Positions 11,366 through 19,238 are shown, numbered from the stretch's first letter. The stretch is 43,549 nucleotides of DNA from Corallococcus interemptor (GCF_003668875.1 NZ_RAWM01000072.1:1-43549); one strand, 5' to 3'. Made by a program: numbers and translations. The notes: generated from the letters alone by a model not told the origin.

Positions 11366-12466
11366 ATGCCGTCCCGCGCCTGTCCACGCCTGCTCCTGGT
11401 GCCCTGCCTGACGTTGACGCTGGCCGTCATGGCGTGCCAGCGCGCGCCGGTGGAAAAGGCCTTCCAGTACTCCAGTGACGCGCCCTCCAGGACGGGGCTC
11501 ACCGCCCTCCAGGACGGGGTGCTCCTGGGCAACGAGGTGGGCGCGGTGGTGCGCCTGGACCGCGAGGGCCGGCCGGTGTGGACCGCCCGACTGGGCCGCG
11601 AGGTGGCGGTGGCCCCCGCCCTGGCCGGGGACAGCGTCGTCGTGGGGACGGTGGTGGGGGAGGTGGCCTGTCTGTCCCTCCAGGACGGCAAGGAGCGCTG
11701 GCGCCTGGGAGGCGAGCCCCCCGTCCTGACACCGCCCGTGGTGGACGACGCCGGACACACCGTCTTCCTGGTGGCCCCCGACGGCGCGGTGCGGGCCCTG
11801 GCGGTGGACTCCGGACAGGCGAGGTGGAAGCGGCCGGCCCCCGCCCCGGCGAAGTCGTTGGAGCCACAGCCATCCGTGGCCCCGGCGCTCCGGGCGGCGC
11901 CGGTGCTGGTGGAGGGCGTGCTGGTGGTGCCGCTGGGCACCGGGCTGTGGGCGCTGGACGCGGAGAGCGGGGAGCCGCGCTGGTCCCAGCCGGTGACGGA
12001 GGTGGTGGGGCTGGACTCGGAGCGCGACACCGTCTTCGTGGCCACGCGGCCGGGCCGGGTGCTGGCGCTGTCGGTGAAGGACGGGAGCACGCGCTGGGAG
12101 CAGCGCTTCGCGGACGGGGTGACGGGGCCTCCCGCGCGGGCGCTGGGCGCTTTGTGGCTGGGCGCGGGCCCGTCGTCGCTGGTGGGGCTGTCCACGGCGG
12201 AGGGCCGGGAGGTGGCGCGGGTGGAGCTGCCCACGCCGCTGGTGGGCCGGGTGCAGGTGGGGCTGGAGGACCTGCTGCTGGTGCCCACGTCCGGGCACGC
12301 GGGGAACCTGGTGGCGCTCAAGGCCCCGGGCTGGACGACCGCGTTCACGGTGCGCGCGGACACGCCGCTGCGCACGCGGCCGGTGGTGCGCGGGCCGCTG
12401 GTGTTCGTGCTGGGGCTGGACGGCCGCGTGCTGGCGTGGCGGCTGCGGGTGCCCCCGCCGGCCTGA
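11366..12466 (+). CDS. PQQ-like beta-propeller lipoprotein
   Basis: The 366-aa protein has a signal peptide and a lipobox-like VMAC (C24), so it is expected to be a lipoprotein. About seven propeller blades follow. Each has the PQQ-repeat pattern of G-x-V/L-x-A-L-x-x-x-x-G-x-x-x-W, for example LSLQDGKERWRLG, ALDAESGEPRW and ALSVKDGSTRWEQ. BamB of the outer-membrane assembly machine has this fold, but nothing nearby links this gene to BAM, so it is left as BamB-like. The frame is open further upstream (from 11276), but the ATG at 11366 is chosen because it gives a clean signal peptide and avoids overlap with add. A CATCCT box lies 10 nt upstream. Confidence 0.85.
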   Translation: MPSRACPRLLLVPCLTLTLAVMACQRAPVEKAFQYSSDAPSRTGLTALQDGVLLGNEVGAVVRLDREGRPVWTARLGREVAVAPALAGDSVVVGTVVGEVACLSLQDGKERWRLGGEPPVLTPPVVDDAGHTVFLVAPDGAVRALAVDSGQARWKRPAPAPAKSLEPQPSVAPALRAAPVLVEGVLVVPLGTGLWALDAESGEPRWSQPVTEVVGLDSERDTVFVATRPGRVLALSVKDGSTRWEQRFADGVTGPPARALGALWLGAGPSSLVGLSTAEGREVARVELPTPLVGRVQVGLEDLLLVPTSGHAGNLVALKAPGWTTAFTVRADTPLRTRPVVRGPLVFVLGLDGRVLAWRLRVPPPA

Positions 12467-12478
12467 CGTCCGTCAGGC
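12461..12478. terminator. Palindrome spanning two convergent stop codons
   Basis: GCCTGACG-TC-CGTCAGGC is a perfect palindrome. The stop of the PQQ gene (TGA, 12464-12466) and that of the MFS gene (TCA on plus, 12473-12475) both lie in its arms. It may act as a compact bidirectional hairpin. There is no T-tract, so the terminator role is tentative. Confidence 0.45.
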
Positions 12479-13735
12479 GCCGGTGCTCGCGCCGGCGCTG
12501 GCGTTCGCGGCGCCGGAGGACTCCACGAAGTCCAGGTCGCGGTGGAAGGTCTCCGTCAGCCGCGCCAGGGCCACCAGCGCCAGCCCGAAGCACACCGCGC
12601 CCACGGCGAGCGCCGCGTGCGCCACGCCCAGCGAGCCCTTGAGCTGGCCGAAGGCGGTGGCGGCAATCACCGCGGAGCCGCGCACGAAGTTGGGCACGGA
12701 CGTGGCGACGGTGGCGCGGATGTTGGTGCCGAACTGCTCGGCCGCCATGGTGACGAGCACCGCCCAGTAGCCCACGCTCAGGCCAATCAAGAAGGTCAGC
12801 GCGTAGATGAGCGCCGGGGTGAGGCCCGGCACCAGGCCGTACACGAGCACCAGCGCGAACCACGCGCACAGGCTGAAGCCCACGGCGCGCTTGCGGCTCT
12901 TCATCCACTGGCTCAGCACGCCGGACAGGAAGTCCCCCAGCGTCAGGCCCACGCTGCCGAAGAGGATGGCGTCGCCCGCCGTCACCGTGCCCTGCACGTG
13001 CAGGCCCGCCGTCAGCTCCGGGGCGAAGACGAAGAGGATGCCGGTGGTGAAGTAGATGGGCACGCCCACGAGGATGCAGCCCACGTACTTGGAGAAGCGG
13101 CCGCCGGTGAGGAGCAGCAGCGCGTTGCCCTTCGACGGTCCGGCCTTTTGCGTGAAGAGGGCGGACTCGGAGACCTTGAAGCGCGCGAAGAGGAGCAGCA
13201 GGCCCAGCACGCCGCCCGTCACGTAGGCCGTCTTCCAGTGCAGGTGCTGCGCGACGAGCGCCGCGACGACGACGCCCAGCATGCCCAGCGTGGCGACGAC
13301 GGTGGTGCCCAGGCCGCGCTTCTCCCTGGGCAGCGACTCCGCGACCAGCGTGATGGCCGCGCCCAGTTCGCCCGCGAGCCCCAGGCCCCCGAGGAACCGG
13401 CAGGCGGCGTAGCTGTTCACGTCCCAGACGAAGGGGTTGAGAAGGTTCGCCGCCGAGTACAGCAGGATGGAGCCGAACATCACCGACAGCCGCCCGCGCT
13501 TGTCCCCGAGCAGCCCCCAGAAGAGGCCGCCCACCATCATCCCCGCCATCTGCGCGTTGTAGATGAAAAGCCCCTTCTGGAAGATGTCCGAGGGGTCCGT
13601 GAGGCCCAGGTCCTTCAGCGACGCGACGCGCACCACGCCGAAGAGCGTGATGTCGAAGAGGTCCACGAAGTAGCCCAGCCCCGCCACGAGGACGGTGAGG
13701 TTCAGGACCGAGCGCAGTTCCCGGAGGCGATTCAT
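12473..13735 (-). CDS. MFS transporter (sugar/metabolite-proton symporter type)
   Basis: The 420-aa protein shows about 12 hydrophobic segments and MFS signatures. The loop between TM2 and TM3 reads GLLGDKRGRLSVM (GxLaDrxGRr pattern). A second-half counterpart is GVLSQWMKSRKRAV, and a GLAGELGAAITLVAESLPREKRG segment resembles the sugar/metabolite-symporter (SP/MHS) signature. It should move a small solute by proton symport; the substrate is unknown. The start at 13735 (MNRLRELRS) is preferred to the longer open frame because a TAGGGT box sits 8 nt upstream and the extra residues are not membrane-like. The C-terminus ends in an Ala/Gly/Ser-rich tail. It is convergent with the propeller lipoprotein and divergent from the sigma operon. 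Confidence 0.88.
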   Translation of the reverse strand: MNRLRELRSVLNLTVLVAGLGYFVDLFDITLFGVVRVASLKDLGLTDPSDIFQKGLFIYNAQMAGMMVGGLFWGLLGDKRGRLSVMFGSILLYSAANLLNPFVWDVNSYAACRFLGGLGLAGELGAAITLVAESLPREKRGLGTTVVATLGMLGVVVAALVAQHLHWKTAYVTGGVLGLLLLFARFKVSESALFTQKAGPSKGNALLLLTGGRFSKYVGCILVGVPIYFTTGILFVFAPELTAGLHVQGTVTAGDAILFGSVGLTLGDFLSGVLSQWMKSRKRAVGFSLCAWFALVLVYGLVPGLTPALIYALTFLIGLSVGYWAVLVTMAAEQFGTNIRATVATSVPNFVRGSAVIAATAFGQLKGSLGVAHAALAVGAVCFGLALVALARLTETFHRDLDFVESSGAANASAGASTGA

Positions 13736-13743
13736 GGCGCGCG

Positions 13744-13749
13744 ACCCTA
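13744..13749 (-). promoter_or_regulatory. -10-like box (TAGGGT) of MFS gene
   Basis: TAGGGT on the minus strand ends 8 nt before the ATG, so the transcript would be nearly leaderless. No matching -35 is evident. This is supported mainly by the same arrangement before other genes in the window. Confidence 0.35.
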
Positions 13750-13834
13750 CCGCTTCTGCTCCGCGCGGGAAGGGACGACTCCGCCATGCCGCCGCCCCCT
13801 CCCCTGCGTGACAGGCCATTCACACGGGGCGGAG

Positions 13835-13857
13835 CTTCCAGAAGAATTCCCTGGAAG
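13835..13857. promoter_or_regulatory. Inverted repeat upstream of the barrel-sigma-TPR operon
   Basis: CTTCCAG (13835-13841) and CTGGAAG (13851-13857) form a perfect 7-bp dyad with a 9-nt spacer, ending 14 nt before the ATG at 13872. The right arm contains GGAAG, the only Shine-Dalgarno-like sequence here. It could be an operator or an RNA hairpin that hides the ribosome site. No assay evidence can be drawn from sequence. Confidence 0.45.
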
Positions 13858-13871
13858 GTAGGTTTTACTGC

Positions 13872-14936
13872 ATGTTCGTGTTGGAGGCCGTGGCGTGGCA
13901 GCGCGTGATGGGACTGGCCCTGGTGCTGGCGCTCGGCGGCACCGCGTGGGCGGCGGACCCGTGGCGGGCGGTGGCGCGCGTGGCCTCCCTGGAGGACCGC
14001 GCACTGCTGGAGCGGGTGCGGGGGCAGAGCAGCGACCTGCCGGTGGTGCTGGAGGCGGAGGCCGGGCTGGCCATGGACGCGGGGCCCGACGGCGCGTGGC
14101 GTGAGGCCGAGCGGACGGCCTTGAGGAGGGATGCTCGCGCGGTGCTGTGGTTCACGCGCGAGGGGGCGCGGCTGCGCGTGTCGGTGGCGGCGCCTCGCAC
14201 GGGCCACCTGTTCGTGCGGACCGCGCGGGTGGAGGGCGCGCCGGAGACGCTGACATGGTCCGTGGGCGCGGAGGCGCTGGCGCTGGCGGTGCGCTCGGCG
14301 CTGCGCGCGGTGGACGCGGGTGAGCCGCTGGGCGAGGTCGTCGCGCCTCCTCCTCCACCTCCCGCGCTACCTCCTCCGGAGGTGGCGACGCCTCTCGCGG
14401 AGCCCGTGAACGAGGCCTTCTTGCAGGTCGGGCTGCACGCGGCGCTGGACGGTTATCACCCGGGAGGCCAGCAGGGCCTGTCCGTGGGCCTGGGGTGGGC
14501 GGGCCAGCGGCTGCACCTTCGCGCGCAGGTGCTGGCGTCGCTGCCGGTGCACCTGCGGGATGCGTACACGGATATCCGGCTGACGCAGGGCTCGGCGCTG
14601 GCGTGGGCGGACGTGCCCTTCCTGGAGGCCGGGCATTGGCTGGCCACGGTGGGCCTGGGGGCGGGCGTCGCGGGCTTCTGGCGCCGGACGGAGGCGCGGG
14701 CGGCGGAGGTGGAGCCTGCTCCGTCGCGGTGGCTCGCTGCGTTCGTGGTGGGGCCGGCGGTGCGGGTGCGGTGGAGGAGATTCGCCGCCGCGTTCGCGCT
14801 GGAGGCGACGCTGTCGGGCGAGGTGCTCCTGGGACGGCCGCGGCTGGGTTACTCGGTGGACGGCGACTTCGTGCTCCGGGAGGACGGCGCGCCGGTGCGT
14901 CCCCGACTGGGAGTGGGGATGGTGATTTTTCCGTGA
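13872..14936 (+). CDS. Secreted outer-membrane beta-barrel-like protein
   Basis: The 354-aa protein has a signal peptide (LALVLALGGTAWA, cleavage near 27). An N-terminal globular half follows to about 145, then a Pro-rich linker (about 157-170). The C-terminal half has alternating hydrophobic strands rich in W/Y/F, such as LHLRAQVLASLPVHL and AAFALEATLSGEVLLG. It ends in VGMVIFP, so a terminal Phe-x strand suggests outer-membrane insertion. No named family is recognised. The stop overlaps the start of the sigma-factor gene (GTGA), so it heads a coupled three-gene operon. It could be the envelope component whose state the sigma/TPR pair senses (inference). ATG 13908 is an alternative start that also leaves a complete signal peptide. 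Confidence 0.72.
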   Translation: MFVLEAVAWQRVMGLALVLALGGTAWAADPWRAVARVASLEDRALLERVRGQSSDLPVVLEAEAGLAMDAGPDGAWREAERTALRRDARAVLWFTREGARLRVSVAAPRTGHLFVRTARVEGAPETLTWSVGAEALALAVRSALRAVDAGEPLGEVVAPPPPPPALPPPEVATPLAEPVNEAFLQVGLHAALDGYHPGGQQGLSVGLGWAGQRLHLRAQVLASLPVHLRDAYTDIRLTQGSALAWADVPFLEAGHWLATVGLGAGVAGFWRRTEARAAEVEPAPSRWLAAFVVGPAVRVRWRRFAAAFALEATLSGEVLLGRPRLGYSVDGDFVLREDGAPVRPRLGVGMVIFP

Positions 14937-15571
14937 GCACCGATGACCCGATCTGGCGCCGGCCGTTCTCCTTGCCGGGCATGAGGAGCTCGGGCTCACA
15001 TGCGACCGTCGCGCCCCGGGGCGAGGACGCCCGGCTGACCGCGGCCATGCGGGGACAGCGCGAGGCGACCGAGTCCCTGCTCCTGGAGCTGTTGCCCCGG
15101 GTGCGCAACCTGGTGCGCTACCTGGTGCGCGGGGACTCGGACGTGGAGGACATCGCGCAGGAGTCGCTCATCGCGCTGGTGCGGGGCCTGCCCACCTATC
15201 GCGGCGACGGGCGTTTCCACGGCTGGGTGGACCGGGTGGTGGTGCGCACCACGTTCGCGTGGCTCAAGCGTTCCCGGGGGCGCGAGGCCCGCTACAGTGA
15301 GGACCCGGTGGAGCTGCTGGCGGTGCCGTCCGACGAAGCCCCGGCGGACGAATACCTTCACCGCCGCCAGCTGGTGACGTTACTGGACCGGTTGTCGACG
15401 GAGCAGCGGCACGCGTTGGTGCTGCACCATGTCCTGGAATTGAGCGTGCAGGAGATTTCGACAGAGCTGGGCGTCCCCTTCGAGACCGTGCGCAGCCGCC
15501 TGCGCCTGGGACGCACCGCCCTGCGCGCGCTGGCCTCGGAGGACGAGGCACCCGAGGGGGAGTCACCATGA
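14933..15571 (+). CDS. ECF-type RNA polymerase sigma factor
   Basis: The 212-aa protein has sigma region 2 (LVRYLVRGDSDVEDIAQESL onward, about 60-115). The -10-recognition helix portion is YRGDGRFHGWVDRVVVRTTFAWLK. Region 4 (about 147-200) is a helix-turn-helix: LSVQEISTELGVPFETVRSRLRLGR. There is no region 3, which defines the ECF type. A GTG start at 14933 overlaps the barrel gene's stop; ATG 14981 is possible. The 3' end overlaps the TPR gene by ATGA. ECF factors are usually held by a cognate membrane anti-sigma factor, and the next gene is the natural candidate. Region 2-4 spacing and length are normal. It may autoregulate through the upstream dyad. Confidence 0.92.
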   Translation: MSTDDPIWRRPFSLPGMRSSGSHATVAPRGEDARLTAAMRGQREATESLLLELLPRVRNLVRYLVRGDSDVEDIAQESLIALVRGLPTYRGDGRFHGWVDRVVVRTTFAWLKRSRGREARYSEDPVELLAVPSDEAPADEYLHRRQLVTLLDRLSTEQRHALVLHHVLELSVQEISTELGVPFETVRSRLRLGRTALRALASEDEAPEGESP

Positions 15572-16368
15572 GTTCCCGCCCCCCGGACGACGGTGACTCG
15601 GAGCCGATGGACGACCTGCTGCGGCCCCTGGATGGCGGCAGTGGCCCCGCGCGGCGGCTGTCCCGGAAGCGCTCGAGCGCGCTGGTGCAGGCGGCGCTGG
15701 ACGCGGCGCTCCAGCAGGCGCCGGAGCCTCCGCGACGACGCAGGCGGCCTCCGGTGTGGTTGATGGCGGGCGCGGCGCTCGTCTTCACGGGAGCCGCGGC
15801 CGCCGCCGTGTGGAGCTACGCGAGGCCCGTGCAGCCACCGCCGGTGGTGCTGAAGCCGGCCGTGCCGGAGCCCCCGAGGGTGGCCACGCTGGAGCCGGTC
15901 CCCCTGCCCCCTCCGGCGCCGCCGGAGCCCTTCGTCATCGAGCATCCCCGGCCCCTGCGGCCGAGCATCACGGTGAAGGAGTCGTCGAAGCCGGAGGACC
16001 TGCTGCGGCAGGCCAACGCGCTCCGTTCCGAGGGGAAGTGGAGGGACGCGGAAGGGCTGTACCTGCGGGTCATCCGCGCGGAGCCGTCGTCGCTGGCCGC
16101 GTACGTCGCGCGCGTGGCGTCGGGGTCGCTGCGGCTGGAACACCTGGGGGACGCAAGAGGAGCCCTGCGCCAGTTCCAGGACGCGGTGCGGCTGCAACCC
16201 GGAGGCATGTTGGATCCGGAGGCGCGCCACGGAGAGGCCGAAGCCCACCGGGCCCTCGGCGACACGGGGGCGGAGGCCCGGGCGCTGGGAGAGTTCCTCG
16301 CGCTGCATCCGGACTCACCGCTGAGCGCCGCGTCGCGAGCACGGCTTCGGGAGCTGTCGCCGCCATGA
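15568..16368 (+). CDS. Single-TM TPR protein, putative anti-sigma partner
   Basis: The 266-aa protein starts with ATGA overlap on the sigma gene. A cytoplasmic N-terminus of about 60 residues is rich in Arg and Asp. One TM helix follows (VWLMAGAALVFTGAAAAAVW, about 63-82), then a Pro-rich periplasmic linker (85-130). The C-terminus has two to three TPR-like helix pairs (LLRQANALRSEGKWRDAEGL near 145-164; GDARGALRQFQDAVRLQP; HPDSPLSAASRARL). This is the layout expected of a transmembrane regulator of the sigma factor, but it lacks a recognisable zinc anti-sigma motif. The periplasmic TPR could contact the barrel protein. The role is inferred from order and coupling. Confidence 0.78.
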   Translation: MSSRPPDDGDSEPMDDLLRPLDGGSGPARRLSRKRSSALVQAALDAALQQAPEPPRRRRRPPVWLMAGAALVFTGAAAAAVWSYARPVQPPPVVLKPAVPEPPRVATLEPVPLPPPAPPEPFVIEHPRPLRPSITVKESSKPEDLLRQANALRSEGKWRDAEGLYLRVIRAEPSSLAAYVARVASGSLRLEHLGDARGALRQFQDAVRLQPGGMLDPEARHGEAEAHRALGDTGAEARALGEFLALHPDSPLSAASRARLRELSPP

Positions 16369-16470
16369 GGCGCGGCCCGCCTTCGGATGCACCAAGGCCC
16401 TCGGGTCTGCCTGTCCTCACGGACGAGAAGGTGAGAGCCCTGAGAGGACGCCTGTCGGCGGCACATCCGC

Positions 16471-17016
16471 GAAACCTGTCCGACTGTCGGACAGGTTTGG
16501 AGGAACGTGGCGGGCAGCGCGCCTACGCCCTCCGAGCGCTGGAAACCTGTCCGACTGTCGGACAGGTTTGGAGGAACACTGCCTCCTCGGTACCCGTTGT
16601 GACGATGCGCCTGTGCCCTCCGAGCCTCGGAAACCTGTCTGACTGTCGGACCAGTTTGGAGGAACGCCGCCATCGCGCATCCGGGCGGACGGTGCGCCTG
16701 CGCCCTCCGTGCTTCGGAAACCTGTCCGACTGTCGGACCGGTTTGGAGGAACGCCGCCGTCTCGGCATCCGGCGTAGAGGGCGCCACGCCTGCGCCCTCC
16801 GCGTGGTTGAAACCTGTCCGACTGTCGGACCGGCTTGGAGCAACACGGCTTCCTCGGCACCCGGTGTGCCGGTGCGCCTTTGCCCTCCGAGCGCTGGCAA
16901 CCTGTCCGACTGTCGGACAGGTTTTGAAGGAACGTCACCGCCGCGCCCCCCAGTGTGGCGGCACACCTGTGCGCTCCGAGCCTCGGAACCTGTCCGACTG
17001 TCGGACAGGTTTTGGG
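16471..17016. repeat. Seven-copy palindrome array, ~88-bp unit
   Basis: Copies begin at 16471, 16542, 16630, 16717, 16809, 16897 and 16986, with spacings 71, 88, 87, 92, 88 and 89. The core is an inverted repeat with arms AAACCTGTCCGA and TCGGACAGGTTT around CTG, followed by GGAGGAAC (or GAAGGAAC). Copies 1 and 2 pair perfectly, and 6 and 7 pair over 11 bp. Copies 3-5 share a right-arm change (TCGGACC) that breaks the stem and points to duplication from one another. The intervening sequences are also related (GCGCCTGCGCCCTCCGAGC-like), so the entire unit is duplicated. Together with its flanks it fills the 675-nt gene-free gap 16369-17043. Open frames run through it on both strands but look incidental. 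Confidence 0.9.
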
Positions 17017-17028
17017 CCGCACCGAGCC

Positions 17029-17034
17029 AGGAGG
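17029..17034 (+). promoter_or_regulatory. Strong Shine-Dalgarno deciding the lipoprotein start
   Basis: AGGAGG lies 9 nt before ATG 17044 and too far (33 nt) before ATG 17068, so the upstream start is chosen. It is one of the few canonical ribosome sites in a window where most genes have start-proximal promoters. Confidence 0.7.
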
Positions 17035-17043
17035 CTTCCTCGC

Positions 17044-18255
17044 ATGGCGCGGCACGGTGACGGTTCCATGAGGCTCCGCATCACAGGGTTCGTGGTCTGG
17101 ACCGCGCTGCTCGGTGCCGCGTGCACGGTGGATGACGCGGTGGCCACGCTGCGCTCACCCGACGCGGGGACCGGCGTGCCGGATGAATGGGCAGCGCACT
17201 GCGCGGACAGCGGGCCTCCGCTGTTGTTGGGCAATCCAGCCTCGGGGCCACAGGTGTGCAGCGGCCGGTTGGCGGAGACTTTGTTCCGCCGCGCGGCGTG
17301 TTCCTGCGAGGGCCTGTCCTTCAGCGCGCCGTTCACCGTGGACGCGTTCCGCGGTTCGGCGGGGCCCTACGCTCCCGGTGGCGCGGGCGGTGACGTGGGC
17401 GTGAACGGCGGCCTGTCCGCGAACGACCGTGTCACCGTGGGTGGCTCGCTCCAGGTGGGTGGCTTGCAGCTCAGCAGCCCGCTCACCGTAGGCGGCAGCC
17501 TGGACAGCAACGGTCCCCTCTCCGGTCCAGGCACCTCCGCCACGGTGACGATGGATGCTCGGGTGAACGGGGACGTGGCACTCGCATCGTTCACCGTGGG
17601 CGGGGTGCTCACGGTTCCTCCGGAGTTCTCCCCCGGCCCCGCGCAGGCGTCGGAGCTGCGCCGTGAGCCCGTGCCCCCGGTCATCCCCTGCGACTGCTCC
17701 GAGTCCTCCCGCTTCGACCCGGCCGCGCTCATCGCCCACCACGCCGTGGACAACGACAACGCGGCCATTGGACTGGACTCCTCGGCGCTGACGGACGTCA
17801 CCGGCGAACGCGTGCTGGAGCTGCCCTGTGGCCGCTTCCTGCTCTCGCGCATCGCGGGGCCGGGCCAGGCCACGCTGCGCATCCGGGGCCGCACCGCGCT
17901 GTTCGTCCCCGGCGGCGTGGACCTGAAGGAAGCGCTCACCGTGGACGTGCAGCCTCCCGGCGAGCTGGACCTCTTCCTCTCCGGGGGCTTCATCGTGTCC
18001 GGCACGCTCACGCTGGGCTCCGCCGCCCTGCCCTCGCGGGTGCGCGTGTACGTGGCGGGTTCGCAGGCGCTGGACATCTCCGCGGGCAGCACGCTCGCGG
18101 GCAACCTCTACGCGCCCCAGGCCGCGCTCAACCTGAGCGGCAACGCGGAGGTGTTCGGCTCGCTGTTCGTTCGCCACCTGGAATCATCCGGCGCGGTGCG
18201 GGTGCACCACGACGCGGACGTGCTCGACGCGGGCGCCGCGTGCCCCGCCGGATAG
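17044..18255 (+). CDS. Beta-rich surface lipoprotein (DUF7305/bactofilin-like repeats)
   Basis: The 403-aa protein begins with a basic n-region and a hydrophobic core (ITGFVVWTALLGAAC, lipobox C27). The middle (about 100-200) has short Gly-rich strands in tandem (VTVGGSLQVGG, LTVGGSLDSNG, FTVGGVLTVPP). The end (about 320-395) has similar strands (GSTLAGNLYAPQ, GNAEVFGSLFVRHLESSG). This is the pattern of beta-helix proteins such as bactofilins and of DUF7305-type proteins. Cysteines at PCDCSES and ELPCGRF may be disulfide-bonded. No enzyme motif is seen; a structural role on the cell surface is likely (inference). It follows the palindrome array and faces purU with a 1-bp gap between stops. 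Confidence 0.75.
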   Translation: MARHGDGSMRLRITGFVVWTALLGAACTVDDAVATLRSPDAGTGVPDEWAAHCADSGPPLLLGNPASGPQVCSGRLAETLFRRAACSCEGLSFSAPFTVDAFRGSAGPYAPGGAGGDVGVNGGLSANDRVTVGGSLQVGGLQLSSPLTVGGSLDSNGPLSGPGTSATVTMDARVNGDVALASFTVGGVLTVPPEFSPGPAQASELRREPVPPVIPCDCSESSRFDPAALIAHHAVDNDNAAIGLDSSALTDVTGERVLELPCGRFLLSRIAGPGQATLRIRGRTALFVPGGVDLKEALTVDVQPPGELDLFLSGGFIVSGTLTLGSAALPSRVRVYVAGSQALDISAGSTLAGNLYAPQAALNLSGNAEVFGSLFVRHLESSGAVRVHHDADVLDAGAACPAG

Positions 18256-18256
18256 C

Positions 18257-19120
18257 TCAGCGGAACACGACGGTCTTGTGGCCGTTGAGCAGGATGCGGT
18301 GCTGCACGAACCACGTCACCGCGCGGCCCAGCACCACGCTCTCCACGTCGCGGCCAATCGCCGTCAGCGCCTCGGGCGACAGCGTGTGGTCCACGCGCTC
18401 CACGTCCTGCTCGATGATGGGTCCTTCGTCCAGGTCCCCCGTGACGAAGTGGGCCGTCGCGCCAATCAGCTTCACGCCCCGGTCATAGGCCTGCTGGTAC
18501 GGCCGCGCGCCCTTGAAGCTGGGCAGGAACGAGTGGTGGATGTTGATGAGCCGCCCGCGCAGCGCATCACACGTCCCGGCGGAGAGGATCTGCATGTACC
18601 GGGCGAGCACCACCAGGTCCACGCGCTGCTCGCGCACGATCTCCAGCAGGCGCGCCTCCTGCCGCTCCTTGTTCTCCGGCGTCACCGGCAGGTGGTGGAA
18701 CGGAATGTCGTGGGACGCGGCCAGCTGGTAGAAGTCCCGGTGGTTCGACACGATGGCCGGAATCTCCACCGGCAGGATGCCGCTGCGGTAGCGATACAGC
18801 AGGTCGTTCAGGCAGTGGCCGATCTTCGAGACCATCAACAGCACCCGGGGCTTCTCCGCCGCGTCGTGCAGGTGCCACTCCATGGAGAAGCGTCCCGCGA
18901 GCGCCCCGAAGGCCTCGCGAAGCGCCGCGGGCGCCGCCTTCCCCTCCTCGTCCGTGAAGTGCACCCGCATGAAGAACAGCCGCGTCCGCGGGTCTCCATA
19001 CTGGGCGCTGTCGAGGATGTTGCAGCCGTGCTCGGCGAGCCAGCCGGAGACCGCGTGGACGATGCCGCGCTGATCCGGGCACGACAGCGTGAGGATGTAT
19101 TGGGAGGAACGCTCGGTCAT
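18257..19120 (-). CDS. purU: Formyltetrahydrofolate deformylase
   Basis: The 287-aa enzyme hydrolyses 10-formyl-THF to formate and THF, balancing the one-carbon pool and feeding formate to purine synthesis. An N-terminal ACT domain (YILTLSCPDQRGIVHAVSGW, about 8-27) precedes a formyltransferase fold. That fold has NIHHSFLPSFKGARPY (catalytic His region) and FVTGDLDEGPII (catalytic Asp). Length matches E. coli PurU (about 280). The ATG at 19120 is chosen over the longer open frame because the ACT domain starts there and a TATATT box lies 11 nt upstream. The ACT domain, absent from PurN, separates it from GAR transformylase. It is divergent from the TIGR02587 gene. Confidence 0.95.
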   Translation of the reverse strand: MTERSSQYILTLSCPDQRGIVHAVSGWLAEHGCNILDSAQYGDPRTRLFFMRVHFTDEEGKAAPAALREAFGALAGRFSMEWHLHDAAEKPRVLLMVSKIGHCLNDLLYRYRSGILPVEIPAIVSNHRDFYQLAASHDIPFHHLPVTPENKERQEARLLEIVREQRVDLVVLARYMQILSAGTCDALRGRLINIHHSFLPSFKGARPYQQAYDRGVKLIGATAHFVTGDLDEGPIIEQDVERVDHTLSPEALTAIGRDVESVVLGRAVTWFVQHRILLNGHKTVVFR

Positions 19121-19131
19121 GGACGGCGGCG

Positions 19132-19137
19132 AATATA
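19132..19137 (-). promoter_or_regulatory. -10-like TATATT of purU
   Basis: GCTATATTC on the minus strand ends about 11 nt before the purU start. It is the best -10 match among the divergent pair here. No strong -35 is seen; a very short leader is expected. Confidence 0.5.
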
Positions 19138-19222
19138 GCCCCGCCGTGTGAAGGCCTGGCCCCACGCCGCGGCGAGTGTCCGATGCCATGCGTGGGACAC
19201 TTCCTTCTCGGTAAAGCGAACC

Positions 19223-19228
19223 TAGATT
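19223..19228 (+). promoter_or_regulatory. -10-like TAGATT of the TIGR02587 gene
   Basis: TAGATT ends 10 nt before ATG 19239, with no Shine-Dalgarno between them. It is arranged like the other short-leader starts in the window. Confidence 0.4.
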
Positions 19229-19238
19229 CTGGCCTGTC

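Noticed and set aside
11366-12466. Calling the propeller lipoprotein BamB
   Set aside because: Fold matches, but the neighbourhood and motifs do not show a link to outer-membrane assembly.
16471-17016. CRISPR array
   Set aside because: Only seven degenerate copies with uneven spacing; the spacers resemble each other and no cas genes are near.
15756-17060. 434-aa ORF through the palindrome array
   Set aside because: It starts inside the TPR gene in another frame and runs through the repeats; nothing protein-like is conserved.
18257-19120. PurN (GAR transformylase)
   Set aside because: The N-terminal ACT domain and length fit PurU instead.
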